This document shows positions 42,473-51,015 of a stretch of 64,000 bases of DNA, piece after piece (position 1 is the stretch's first letter; each line of letters opens with the position of its first letter). Source of the DNA: Longibacter salinarum (GTDB lineage: Bacteria; Bacteroidota; Rhodothermia; Rhodothermales; Salinibacteraceae); the NCBI RefSeq assembly GCF_002554795.1, contig NZ_PDEQ01000002.1:682001-746000 (forward strand), read 5' to 3'. The notes under the pieces are model-generated. The model had not been told where the DNA came from. It was given only the letters and a program-made list of their open reading frames with translations, and did not search any database. Made by a program: the position numbers and the translations under genes.

Positions 42473-42964
42473 ATGACTTCTGCCCACCTGCATCTCATCA
42501 TCAATCACATCCCTGTTCTCGGAATGCTCTTCGGTGCTGCGATTCTCGCCTACGGTCTGTGGCGATCGCAGGATGCGATCATTCGCGTGGCTCTCGGCCT
42601 GTTCGTTGTATCCGGCGTCGGAGCCGTCGGGGCCTACGTTTCCGGGGAGGGAGCGGAGGAGATTGTCGAGGATCTGCCGGGGATCTCTCATGCCGTCATC
42701 GAGACGCACGAAGAGGTGGCGTTGATCGCGTTCCTGTTGACGGGCCTTCTCGGGACCCTGGCGCTCGGCCTTCTGATCTGGCGACGCCGAAGCGAGATCC
42801 CGCGCATTGCCTCTGTGAGTCTCCTCCTCGCCGCCCTCGGCGTGTTCGGCGTCCTCGTCTACACCGCCAACACGGGAGGCAAGATCCGCCACACCGAGCT
42901 CCGTGATGGGACTACGCAGGCGACCTCGTACGATGCGTTGGATTACGAGGATGACCATGACTGA
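42473..42964 (+). CDS. Four-helix membrane protein of the efflux locus
   Basis: 163 residues with four hydrophobic helices (about 10-30, 36-55, 76-101 and 109-130). The N-terminal helix contains HLHLIINHIPVLG with three His facing one side, reminiscent of heme- or metal-binding DUF2231-like membrane proteins. The C-terminal 30 residues are polar and acidic. It follows the PII-like gene by 61 bases and is the last gene of the locus. Function is unknown; involvement in metal or redox handling is inferred from its His residues and context. Confidence 0.72.
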   Translation: MTSAHLHLIINHIPVLGMLFGAAILAYGLWRSQDAIIRVALGLFVVSGVGAVGAYVSGEGAEEIVEDLPGISHAVIETHEEVALIAFLLTGLLGTLALGLLIWRRRSEIPRIASVSLLLAALGVFGVLVYTANTGGKIRHTELRDGTTQATSYDALDYEDDHD

Positions 42965-42972
42965 CCCCGTGG

Positions 42973-43130
42973 GAGGTATGGACGTCTGAAGGTATGGACG
43001 TCTGAAGGTGTGGGTATTGTTTGTCGAAGGCATTAAACCACCGTCGCACGGCCGTGCGACGGTGGTGGTCTGCATTGAACCCTGAACCTTGAACTCTGAA
43101 CCCTGAACCTTGAACTCTAAACCCTGAACA
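42973..43130. repeat. Composite intergenic repeat element 2, with the same 30-bp palindrome
   Basis: Again three parts in the same order: ggtatggacgtctgaa units (42973-43018), the perfect 30-bp palindrome (43037-43066, half-site accaccgtcgcacgg, identical to 32168-32197), and tgaaccctgaacctt-type heptamers (43075-43130). It lies between converging genes. Confidence 0.85.
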
Positions 43131-43131
43131 T

Positions 43132-43165
43132 AAAAATGGCGCCACCCCGAGAACGGAGCGGCGCC
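43132..43165 (-). terminator. Terminator of icd
   Basis: On the minus strand a stem of ggcgcc plus six further pairs (43165-43154 with 43149-43138, some G-T) and a 4-nt loop is followed by five T (43136-43132). Confidence 0.75.
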
Positions 43166-43203
43166 GGATGGGCCGACGAATCGGCCAGTATTACAGCAGC
43201 GGT

Positions 43204-44469
43204 TTACATGTTGTCAGCAACCGCTTCGCCGAACTCAGAGCACTTCAGGAGCTCCGCGTTGTCCATCGCGCGGTGGAAGTCGTACGTCACGCGCTTCTGC
43301 GAGATCGTCTTCTCGATGCCATCCAGGATGAGGTCCGCGGCTTCGTTCCAGCCCATGTAGCGGAACATCATCTCGCCCGAAAGGATGATCGAGCTCGGGT
43401 TGACCTTGTCTTTGCCGGCGTACTTCGGTGCCGTGCCGTGCGTGGCCTCAAAGATCGACTGCCCGGTGTTGTAGTTGATGTTGGCGCCGGGCGCGATGCC
43501 GATACCGCCAACCTGCGCGGCGAGGGCGTCGGAGATGTAGTCGCCATTCAGGTTCATCGTGGCGATGATATCGTACTCCTCCGGACGCAGGATAATCTGC
43601 TGGAGGAAGGCATCGGCGATGACGTCCTTCACGATGATCTCGCGGCCGTCGTCGAGCGTGATGACCTGCCACGGACCGCCGTCGAGGTCCTCCGAACCGT
43701 AGTCTTCCTTGGCGACCTCGTAGCCCCAGTCGCGGAAGGCACCCTCGGTGAACTTCATGATGTTGCCCTTGTGGACGAGCGTCACGCTGTCCTCGCCGCG
43801 CTCGATCGCGTAGTCGATGGCGGAGCGGACGAGGCGCTTGGTGCCCTCTTCGCTGATGGGCTTGATGCCGATGCCGCTCGTTTCCGGGAAGCGGATCGTG
43901 GTCGCGCCGAGTTCATCCTGGAGGAAGTCGATCAGCTTGTTGGCCTGATCGGACCCGGCGCGGTACTCGATGCCGGCATAGATGTCCTCCGAGTTCTCGC
44001 GGAAGATCGTCATGTCGACCTTCTCCGGATCCACGACCTGTGCGGGCACACCGTCGAAGTAGCGGACGGGGCGGACGCAGGCGAAGAGGTCGAGCTGCTG
44101 GCGGAGCGCCACATTCAGCGAGCGGATGCCGCCGCCGACGGGCGTCGTGAGCGGTCCTTTGATGGCCACGAGGTACTCCCGGATAGCCGACAGCGTATCT
44201 TCCGGCAGCCATTCGCCATATTCCTTCTGGGCTTTCTCGCCGGCGTAGGTTTCGAACCAGACGATCTCACGCTCTCCGTCGTAGGCTTTTTCAACGGCCG
44301 TGTCGAAGACGTGCTTCGCGGCGGGCCAGATGTCGACGCCGATGCCGTCGCCTTCGATGAACGGGATGACCGGCTTGTTCGGGACGTTCAGCTTCTCACC
44401 GGTTTTGGAGATTTTGTCGCCGTCGGTCGGCGGATTCAGCTTCGTATACTCAACGGCAGTGTCACTCAT
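43204..44469 (-). CDS. icd: Isocitrate dehydrogenase (NADP-type)
   Basis: Oxidises isocitrate to 2-oxoglutarate in the citric acid cycle. 421 residues from ATG 44469 ([17 protein letters not shown]); a longer frame adds 23 residues without family match. E. coli Icd signatures are present: [68 protein letters not shown], and [20 protein letters not shown]. Ser117 in IRSLN equals E. coli Ser113, the residue phosphorylated by AceK. aceK itself is the next gene upstream (448 bases, same strand), so Icd activity is probably controlled by phosphorylation here too. Confidence 0.97.
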   Translation of the reverse strand: MSDTAVEYTKLNPPTDGDKISKTGEKLNVPNKPVIPFIEGDGIGVDIWPAAKHVFDTAVEKAYDGEREIVWFETYAGEKAQKEYGEWLPEDTLSAIREYLVAIKGPLTTPVGGGIRSLNVALRQQLDLFACVRPVRYFDGVPAQVVDPEKVDMTIFRENSEDIYAGIEYRAGSDQANKLIDFLQDELGATTIRFPETSGIGIKPISEEGTKRLVRSAIDYAIERGEDSVTLVHKGNIMKFTEGAFRDWGYEVAKEDYGSEDLDGGPWQVITLDDGREIIVKDVIADAFLQQIILRPEEYDIIATMNLNGDYISDALAAQVGGIGIAPGANINYNTGQSIFEATHGTAPKYAGKDKVNPSSIILSGEMMFRYMGWNEAADLILDGIEKTISQKRVTYDFHRAMDNAELLKCSEFGEAVADNM

Positions 44470-44917
44470 ATGGAATTGCAGGTCTATAGGAAACAGGGCA
44501 AGCGGAAGGACGCGCGAGTAGGCGTTGTCACGATGCACGAACGCATGACGCTTACGAGAACGACCACGTTCAGGTCAGCGTCCGGAGCATTCGGTGCACG
44601 GTGCTGTCAGGGGCGAGCAATACGGTCGCCACATCGGGGGACGGCGCGTCAGAATCCCGGAATATGGCATTCTTTCGCTACTAACGTATGCATCAGGCAC
44701 GCATGCGTCTGTTAGAATAAGGAAAAAATGACGGGAGGATGCCGTGCAGGCGGCAGATCTAAGCGCTCTAATCATTTTTAGGCGCAGTCTCGGCAGCCGC
44801 CGATGTAGTGCACTTCTATTGTTGGTGCACGTACCTGTCGACGTGTCCACGGAGAGGGTTTGAACCATTCACGCCAGATCCAATCCACAATCAACCATTC
44901 ACAATTCCCAATCTGTC
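44470..44917. other. Intergenic region between aceK and icd
   Basis: 448 bases. Its right end holds a short repeat (44877-44914) of the type caatccacaatc. The rest presumably carries the icd promoter; I see no clear promoter or terminator. Confidence 0.4.
44877..44914. repeat. Direct repeat copy A, downstream edge of aceK
   Basis: Begins gatccaatccacaatc and ends four bases before the aceK stop codon. It is nearly identical, in the same orientation, to 46905-46941 on the other side of aceK. Confidence 0.8.
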
Positions 44918-46717
44918 CTACTGCTTCATCAGGTCGGCCGTCTGCTTTCCCGGGGTGACGGTGCGTCGGTGGGGGAGGCGCTCGCTCGGCGGATAGGGGA
45001 GAATCGGGATCAGCGCGCCGTTCTCGATTCGGCTTTGCACATCGTTCCAGAACTCGGCGGTGAAGAGATCGCCGTGCACCTCCTCGAACGCCTCCATGAG
45101 TTCGTCGCTCACGCCCATCGTGACGCGGAATTCTTCGGGGAAGACGTCATCGGGCCCGACGTAGAACCAGGCGTCGGCGGATAGCTCGTCCATGTAGCTC
45201 TTGGCCTGCGGCTTCGACCGGAAATTGTAATCGGTCACGAAGCCGAGCTCGTCGTAGTCGTAGAAGACGACGCGCCCGTGTCGCGTTACGCCGAAGTTCT
45301 TGAGCAGCAGGTCGCCCGGGAAAATGTTGGTTCGCGCGAGGTCTTTGATGGCGTTTCCATAGTCCGTAAGCGCGTTCCGCGATCGCTCAAACCCATTTTC
45401 CCGGATGTACACGTCGAGCGGGGTCACCCGACGCTCCACGTAGCAATGGTCGATCGTCACGCGGTCGCCGTCGTGATGGACGATGTTGCCGGCAATGTCC
45501 AGAAGTTCGTCTTCAAGCTCGTCCTGAAAGAGGCGTTCGTTGAGTCTGAGGTGCTCAAACTCCTGCGCATCCACGAGTCGTCCGGCGCGGTCGTGTTTGA
45601 ACACGAGGTGGTAGCGCTCTTTGACCTCGGACCGCGTCGTCGACTTCGGATAGTCGAACGTGTCTTTGATCAGTTTAAAGACCATATCGTAGCTCGGCAT
45701 CGTGAACACGGTCATGACCATGCCGCGTTGTCCGGCCGCTCGCTCGAACTGATCGTCGGTGTGCTGGAAGTGGTGGAGTAGGTCGCGGTAGAGCTCCGTC
45801 TTGCCGTGTTTGTTGTACCCGATCGAGATGTACAATTCGGCGATTCGCTTCCGGGGCAGAATGTCTTTCAGGAAGTGAACGAGCGAATGTGGATGCCGGG
45901 TGTCGACCAGGAAGTACGTTCGGGCGAAGCTAAACAGGATGCTGACGTCGTCTTCGCGTAGTAGGACAGCGTCGATCACGACCCCGTCGTCATCATGGTG
46001 GAAGGCGAGGGTGAAGGGGACCTTCGTCTCGCCGATCGTAATCGATCCAACGAGGTAGGCACCGATGCCTCGGTAGAAGACCGGGCGGGCCAGGTTAATC
46101 GCGTCGATGGGATCACTCAGCCCACGTCGCCGGAGTCGATCGTCGATAAACTGAGCCGCGCGGCGGATGTCGACTTCCCGGTGGGCGTACGGCGCATTGA
46201 ACGCGTAGTCCTCTAGAATGGCGTCCAGGAAGGCGTCCGTGGTTGGCAAGTCGGAGAAGCCGACGGAGACGGGGCGATCCGGGGGACGGTGCGGACCGGT
46301 GATATCGGTCGTGACGAATTCAATCTGCGGATCGACGCCGACGGTGTTGAAGATGCGCCGCGTCAGCGAATTGTAGAACGTCTCGGCAAGCTCCGCATCC
46401 TTTTTGTCTCGCGTGAGCTTCGAGTACGCGTTACGGATTTGTCGCCACAGATCTTTGCTGTAGAGCCGATCGCCGAGGTGGTGGCGGGTGTCCGCCTCAA
46501 TATGATCCACGACCTGCCGGTAAAGCGTCAGTCGCTCGGTGGCATCGGAGCGCAGTTCGTGCCAGTTGCGCTGCTCAAAGCGGCGCTGCGCCCGGCGCGT
46601 GATGACGCGAAACCGGGCCTGATATGCGTCGAATGCATCGCAGACCAGACGAGCGTGCCGGCTGGCAGGGGGCTCGACGAAGGGCGGACCGTACGACGCG
46701 CGGGGCGGGGCGGACAT
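44918..46717 (-). CDS. aceK: Isocitrate dehydrogenase kinase/phosphatase AceK
   Basis: Bifunctional enzyme that switches isocitrate dehydrogenase off and on by phosphorylation of one serine, diverting isocitrate to the glyoxylate shunt. 599 residues from ATG 46717. The match to E. coli AceK is strong by eye: FYNSLTRRIFNTVGVDPQIE, the kinase ATP region MVFKLIKDTFDYPKS, and the catalytic segment NIFPGDLLLKNFGVTRHGRV followed by VFYDYDEL. The longer upstream open frame runs through repeats, so I reject it. AceK is mostly proteobacterial; its presence here, next to its own substrate gene and between near-identical direct repeats, suggests acquisition. No aceA or aceB is in the window. Confidence 0.96.
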   Translation of the reverse strand: MSAPPRASYGPPFVEPPASRHARLVCDAFDAYQARFRVITRRAQRRFEQRNWHELRSDATERLTLYRQVVDHIEADTRHHLGDRLYSKDLWRQIRNAYSKLTRDKKDAELAETFYNSLTRRIFNTVGVDPQIEFVTTDITGPHRPPDRPVSVGFSDLPTTDAFLDAILEDYAFNAPYAHREVDIRRAAQFIDDRLRRRGLSDPIDAINLARPVFYRGIGAYLVGSITIGETKVPFTLAFHHDDDGVVIDAVLLREDDVSILFSFARTYFLVDTRHPHSLVHFLKDILPRKRIAELYISIGYNKHGKTELYRDLLHHFQHTDDQFERAAGQRGMVMTVFTMPSYDMVFKLIKDTFDYPKSTTRSEVKERYHLVFKHDRAGRLVDAQEFEHLRLNERLFQDELEDELLDIAGNIVHHDGDRVTIDHCYVERRVTPLDVYIRENGFERSRNALTDYGNAIKDLARTNIFPGDLLLKNFGVTRHGRVVFYDYDELGFVTDYNFRSKPQAKSYMDELSADAWFYVGPDDVFPEEFRVTMGVSDELMEAFEEVHGDLFTAEFWNDVQSRIENGALIPILPYPPSERLPHRRTVTPGKQTADLMKQ

Positions 46718-46904
46718 AGGCGAATCGGCTGCGTGCGAGCAAGCGACATGGCTCAAGCTACGACCTACCGTCCCGACTTGCGAATTGCGTTCACACGTTA
46801 AGGCGTTGGAACGTTGATGCGATTGGTATTGAGGATCGAGGATGCAGAATTGCGGATTAGAACGGTCTGCGTAGCGATGGATTTCATCACGCACGATCAG
46901 GCGC

Positions 46905-46986
46905 GATCCAATCCACAATCCACCATTCCCAATCCCCAATCGTCCAATCCACAATCCCCAATTCTAAATCTACAATCGCCCAATCA
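46905..46986. repeat. Direct repeat copy B and extended caatccc run, upstream edge of aceK
   Basis: 46905-46941 begins gatccaatccacaatc like copy A. The run continues with caatccccaatcgtccaatc units to 46986, into the last codons of the glycosyltransferase gene. Confidence 0.8.
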
Positions 46987-47749
46987 AGTCCCGCATCCGC
47001 AGCTCCCAGACTTTCCAAGCGGCCTCTCGGACGATGGCTTTGCTCATTTTGCTCTGTCCTTCGGTGCGCTCGGTGAAGACGACGGGCACCTCCTGAACCC
47101 GAAAGCCTTCGCGCCACGTCCGGTAGTGCATCTCGACCTGAAAGGCGTAGCCGTTTGATTTGACTCGGGACAGGTCGAGCGTTTCCAGGACACGCCGGTG
47201 GAAGCATTTGAATCCAGCCGTTACATCTCGAATCGGCATGCGCGTGATGAACCGTGTGTACACCCCGGCGCCGTAGCTCAGGACGAGTCGTGAGAGCGGC
47301 CAGTTGATCACGCGGACGCCTCCAACATAGCGCGAGCCGATCGCAAGATCGCACTCATCACCTTTCACCGGAGCAATGAGCTGTGGCAGATCGTCCGGGT
47401 CGTGCGAGAGGTCCGCGTCCATCTCGCAGATGAACTGGTAGTCGTGCTGGAGCGCAAACCGGAAGCCGCGGAGATAGGCGGTCCCGAGGCCGAGTTTTCC
47501 CTCGCGTTCGATGAGGTGAACGAGGCCGGGATATGCGTCCATGGCCGTCCGGACGATGTCGGCCGTGCCATCTGGAGAGCCGTCGTCCACGATCAGGATC
47601 GACAGGTCGGCGTCGAGCTGCATCACCCGGTCGATAACGATCCGGATATTGTCGGACTCGTTATACGTGGGAACGATAACGATCGACGAAGTATCGACGA
47701 GAGAAGAGGGGGGAGCGTCGTCAGCCGGGGCGGCGTCCGTAGGGGGCAT
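46970..47749 (-). CDS. Family 2 glycosyltransferase, polyprenol-phosphate mannose synthase-like
   Basis: 259 residues from ATG 47749 (MPPTDAAPADD), after which the catalytic domain begins IVIVPTYNESDNIRIVIDRV. LSILIVDDGSPDGT, GKLGLGTAYLRGF and EMDADLSHDPDDLPQ (the DxD site) follow, then IGSRYVGGVRVINWPLSR and RDVTAGFKCFHRRVLE. This is the soluble DPM1 type, making a lipid-linked sugar on the inner face of the membrane for glycan assembly. No C-terminal membrane helices are present. The last codons overlap a short-period intergenic repeat. Sugar and lipid specificity are inferred from the family. Confidence 0.92.
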   Translation of the reverse strand: MPPTDAAPADDAPPSSLVDTSSIVIVPTYNESDNIRIVIDRVMQLDADLSILIVDDGSPDGTADIVRTAMDAYPGLVHLIEREGKLGLGTAYLRGFRFALQHDYQFICEMDADLSHDPDDLPQLIAPVKGDECDLAIGSRYVGGVRVINWPLSRLVLSYGAGVYTRFITRMPIRDVTAGFKCFHRRVLETLDLSRVKSNGYAFQVEMHYRTWREGFRVQEVPVVFTERTEGQSKMSKAIVREAAWKVWELRMRDLIGRL

Positions 47750-48373
47750 GCGGGGAGAAACGGCGGTCGGGCAGAAGGCGAAGTGGGGTGAGGGGCCGGA
47801 CAACGGCGTCCGAGGAGTGAACGGCTACCGCTGCCATCGATCTGACATTCGAACCGAAAAGGTACCAATGATACGCCTCAACTGCAACGCAGCACAATCT
47901 CGATCCTCGACTACAATTTCATCGTTCGAGCACAGTTTGGACGAAGGAGCGGATTCTCCGCCATCGGGCGCGAAAGAAGCGCTTCCATGCGCGTGTGAAG
48001 ACCCGACGTTCGCAAATGTTTGAACGAAGGATTCGAAACCGCGCATACAGGGTCTGATACAAAACGGTGATGTCATTGCTTCTTTGAGAGCGGTCCCCGA
48101 TGATGTACCGAATCAGCCGCACGCAGCTGGAGGCTTTTAGGCCGGCTCCTGCGCGGCGTGATGATCCGTTGCGTTCCGACCCGGCCCGGCCGGTATTTGA
48201 AACCCGGCTCTGATACATGAGGACTCGGTCGGAGCGCGCCGTGGCCGGTTAACCCCCGATTCCGGCAGTCCGGACGATCCCGTATCGAAGGAGTTGTTGC
48301 GCATGGTTCGCACCGCGAACACGATGCACCCGGCATCCCACATTTGCCCGCACCACGTACGACGTATTCACCT
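47750..48373. promoter_or_regulatory. Divergent region between the glycosyltransferase and the pdh genes
   Basis: 624 bases containing both promoters. Open frames exist but none has protein character, and one large minus-strand frame overlaps pdhA. No repeat or hairpin with a T run is seen. Confidence 0.4.
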
Positions 48374-49585
48374 ATGGCAGACGATAACAGCAAGGCTCCT
48401 ACCGATTCCGCCGACGCCTTCGACGCCAAGTCAGGCGGTGATGGCGCCGCTGATAAGAGCGCAGTCGAGGATACGGCGGCGGACGAATCGACAGAAGAAC
48501 AGGGTCCCTGGACGAAGCAGTCGATCGACATTCCGGAGGGCCCCATCAAGGAGACGGTCGAGTATGAAACGTACCCGGCTTCCCGCTTCACGCACGACGA
48601 CCTCGGCCTCTCGGACGATGACCTGATGCCGATGCTGCGCAACATGCTGCTGCAGCGTCGCTTTGAGGAGCGGTGCCGCCAGATGTATCAGCGGCAAAAC
48701 ATCTCCGGTTTCCTTCACCTCTACATCGGGCAGGAAGCTGTTTCGACCGGATCGGTCTACGGTATTCGTCTCGGCGAGGACTCGGTCATCACGGCCTACC
48801 GGGATCACGGGATCGGTCTTGCGATGGGAATGGACCCGAAAGCCTGCATGGCGGAGCTCTTTGGGAAGAAATCGGGCTGCTCCTCGGGCAAAGGCGGGTC
48901 GATGCACTTCTTCGACTCCGAGAAGCGGATGTTCGGCGGTCACGCGATCGTCGGGGCGCACCTCCCGGTGGGCGCTGGCATCGCGTTCGCCCACAAGTAC
49001 CGCGATGAGGACAACGTCTGCCTCTGCTTCTTCGGCGACGGCGCGATGGCGCAGGGCGCCTACCGCGAAGCCCTGAACCTGGCCGGTATCTACGACCTGC
49101 CGATCGTGTTCATCTGCGAGAACAACCAGTATGCGATGGGCACCGCGGTCGACCGTGTTCAGGCCGAGCCGGACCTGTTCAAGCACGGCCGCTCGTTCGG
49201 CATGCCGTGCTCGCTTGCAAGCGGGATGGACGTGTTCAGCGTAAACGGCGCCGTCAAGGATCACGTCGAGATGGCCCGGGAGGGGCAGCCGTCGATGCTC
49301 GAGATCCGGACGTACCGCTACCAGGGCCACTCGATTTCCGACCCGGCCAAGTACCGCAAGGAAGGAGAGCTCGACGCGCGCAAGAGTGAGGACGCGATCG
49401 TTCGCCTGCAGCAGTACATCATCGATCAGGACATCGCGACGGACTCCGAGATCGAGACGCTCGACGACGAGATTAAGCAGGAAGTGCTCGACGCGATCGA
49501 GTTTGCAAACAATAGCGACTTCCCCGACGACGACGCGATTTACGATCACGTGTACGCCCAGGAAGACTACCCGTTTATCAACTGA
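48374..49585 (+). CDS. pdhA: Pyruvate dehydrogenase E1 component, alpha subunit
   Basis: Thiamine-diphosphate decarboxylase of the pyruvate dehydrogenase complex. 403 residues from ATG 48374. An acidic disordered head of about 60 residues is followed by LRNMLLQRRFEERCRQMYQ, GFLHLYIGQEAVSTGSVYGI and ITAYRDHGIGLAMGMDPKA. The cofactor motif is complete: GDGAMAQGAYREALNLA through CENNQYAMGT. The phosphorylation-loop-like stretch TYRYQGHSISDPAKYR is also family-typical. pdhB follows after 134 bases and pdhC after a repeat array. The acidic head is unusual in length and fits the salt-adapted character of the proteome. Confidence 0.96.
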   Translation: MADDNSKAPTDSADAFDAKSGGDGAADKSAVEDTAADESTEEQGPWTKQSIDIPEGPIKETVEYETYPASRFTHDDLGLSDDDLMPMLRNMLLQRRFEERCRQMYQRQNISGFLHLYIGQEAVSTGSVYGIRLGEDSVITAYRDHGIGLAMGMDPKACMAELFGKKSGCSSGKGGSMHFFDSEKRMFGGHAIVGAHLPVGAGIAFAHKYRDEDNVCLCFFGDGAMAQGAYREALNLAGIYDLPIVFICENNQYAMGTAVDRVQAEPDLFKHGRSFGMPCSLASGMDVFSVNGAVKDHVEMAREGQPSMLEIRTYRYQGHSISDPAKYRKEGELDARKSEDAIVRLQQYIIDQDIATDSEIETLDDEIKQEVLDAIEFANNSDFPDDDAIYDHVYAQEDYPFIN

Positions 49586-49680
49586 CCCGACAGATCTCAC
49601 GGTCTGACAAGGGTCAACGACCCGGAACGCCCTTCGATCAATGAATTGAAGAACACGGCGCCACCGGAGACGGGACCCCA

Positions 49681-49719
49681 ACTTCGCATTTCAAATTTCG
49701 AACTTCGAATTCGCAACTT
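49681..49719. repeat. Short A+T-rich heptamer run directly before pdhB
   Basis: A run of cgcatttc, aaatttcg, aacttcg and aattcg units ends at the base before the pdhB ATG, so it forms its 5' untranslated end. It differs from the other repeat families in the window. Confidence 0.65.
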
Positions 49720-50706
49720 ATGGCAACTCTACAGCTACGCGAAGCTATTCGCGCGGCCATGACGGAAGAAATGGAGCGCGATGAAGATGTCTTCCTTATG
49801 GGCGAGGAGGTCGCTGAATACGATGGCGCCTACAAGGTCAGCCAGGGCATGCTCGATCAGTTTGGCCCCGATCGGGTCATCGACACCCCCATTGCTGAGC
49901 TTGGCTTCTCCGGCCTCGGCATTGGAGCGGCGATGAGCGGACTCCGCCCGATCATCGAGTTCATGACGTTCAACTTTTCCTTTGTCGCCTTTGATCAGGT
50001 CGTCAACAACGCGCCAAACATGCGGTACATGTCCGGCGGTCAGTTTGGCTGCCCGATCGTTTTCCGCGGGCCGAACGGCGCGGCCGGCCAGCTCGGTGCG
50101 ACGCACTCGAACTCGACGGAGGCGCTCTACTCCAACTTCCCGGGACTGAAAGTCATTGCACCGTCCAATCCGGATGACGCGAAAGGACTGCTGAAGTCTG
50201 CGATTCGGGATGACGATCCGATTGTCTTTCTCGAGAGCGAGCAGATGTACGGCATGAAGGGCGAGGTCTCCGACGAGGAGGACTACCTGCTTCCGATCGG
50301 AAAGGCGCGCATTGCCCGTGAAGGCGAGGACGTGACGATTGTGGCTCACTCGAAAAGCTATCATGTGGCGATGAAGGCCGCGGAAGAGCTGGAGAAGGAG
50401 GGCTACGACGCGGAGGTCATTGACCCCCGTACGATCAAGCCGCTCGATATCGAGACCATCATCCGGTCGGTGATGAAGACCAACCGCCTTGTGGTCATTG
50501 ACGAAAGCAGCCCCTTTGCCAGCGTTGCGTCGGAGGTTACGCACCAGGTGCAGGAGCGCGCCTTCGATCATCTCGACGCCCCGGTACTCCGCGTCACGCC
50601 GCCCGACACGCCGGCACCCTACGCGCCGAACCTGATGGATCGGTACATGCCGAGCGTTGAAGAGACCGTGCGAGCCAGCAAGCGTGTCCTCTACGCGACA
50701 ACGTAG
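49720..50706 (+). CDS. pdhB: Pyruvate dehydrogenase E1 component, beta subunit
   Basis: Partner of pdhA in the E1 heterotetramer. 328 residues, the usual size. It begins QLREAIRAAMTEEMERDEDV, followed by MGEEVAEYDGAYKVSQGM, RVIDTPIAELGFSGLGIGAA, EFMTFNFSFVAFDQVVNNA and the C-terminal transketolase domain (EVIDPRTIKPLDIETIIRSV, RLVVIDESSP). The stop codon TAG lies inside the first unit of a 20-bp tandem repeat, and the last coding bases (cgacaacgtagcgc) look like the seed of that repeat. Confidence 0.96.
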   Translation: MATLQLREAIRAAMTEEMERDEDVFLMGEEVAEYDGAYKVSQGMLDQFGPDRVIDTPIAELGFSGLGIGAAMSGLRPIIEFMTFNFSFVAFDQVVNNAPNMRYMSGGQFGCPIVFRGPNGAAGQLGATHSNSTEALYSNFPGLKVIAPSNPDDAKGLLKSAIRDDDPIVFLESEQMYGMKGEVSDEEDYLLPIGKARIAREGEDVTIVAHSKSYHVAMKAAEELEKEGYDAEVIDPRTIKPLDIETIIRSVMKTNRLVVIDESSPFASVASEVTHQVQERAFDHLDAPVLRVTPPDTPAPYAPNLMDRYMPSVEETVRASKRVLYATT

Positions 50707-50922
50707 CGCTCAGCGGGACAAAGTAGCGCTCAGCGGGACAAAGTAGCGCTCAGCGGGACAAAGTAGCGCTCAGCGGGACAAAGTAGCGCTCAGCGGGACA
50801 AAGTAGCGCTCAGCGGGACAAAGTAGCGCTCAGCGGGACAAACGTAGCGCCAAGCGCGACAACGTAGCGCTGTGCGAGACAACGTAGCGCCAAGTGCTAC
50901 GGCGTAGCGAAAGGCCCAAGTG
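50703..50922. repeat. 20-bp tandem repeat, seven perfect and about three decayed copies
   Basis: Seven identical units start at 50703, 50723, 50743, 50763, 50783, 50803 and 50823, each gtagcgctcagcgggacaaa. Decayed units of cgtagcgc...gacaa type follow at 50843, 50863, 50883 and 50903. It begins at the pdhB stop codon and lies within the pdh gene cluster. Confidence 0.95.
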
Positions 50923-51015
50923 TACCCTTACCCCTCGTCCGGGAGCCATCACGCTCCCGCGACATACGATTTTTCTTCGATCTGATTTTTGAATCTCGAA
51001 ACGCGAGACTGACCT
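50923..51015. other. Remainder of the pdhB-pdhC spacer
   Basis: After the repeat there is a short hairpin (50940-50946 with 50953-50959), not followed closely by a T run, and a T-rich stretch before the pdhC ATG. Transcription from pdhB may continue into pdhC. Confidence 0.35.

Noticed and set aside
43168-44715. A 515-residue open frame on the plus strand across icd
   Set aside because: It is antisense to a certain isocitrate dehydrogenase gene. GC-rich coding DNA commonly leaves the opposite strand open, and the translated product has no family character.
48431-49681. A 416-residue open frame antisense to pdhA
   Set aside because: pdhA has a complete thiamine-diphosphate motif; the reverse frame has no recognisable fold.
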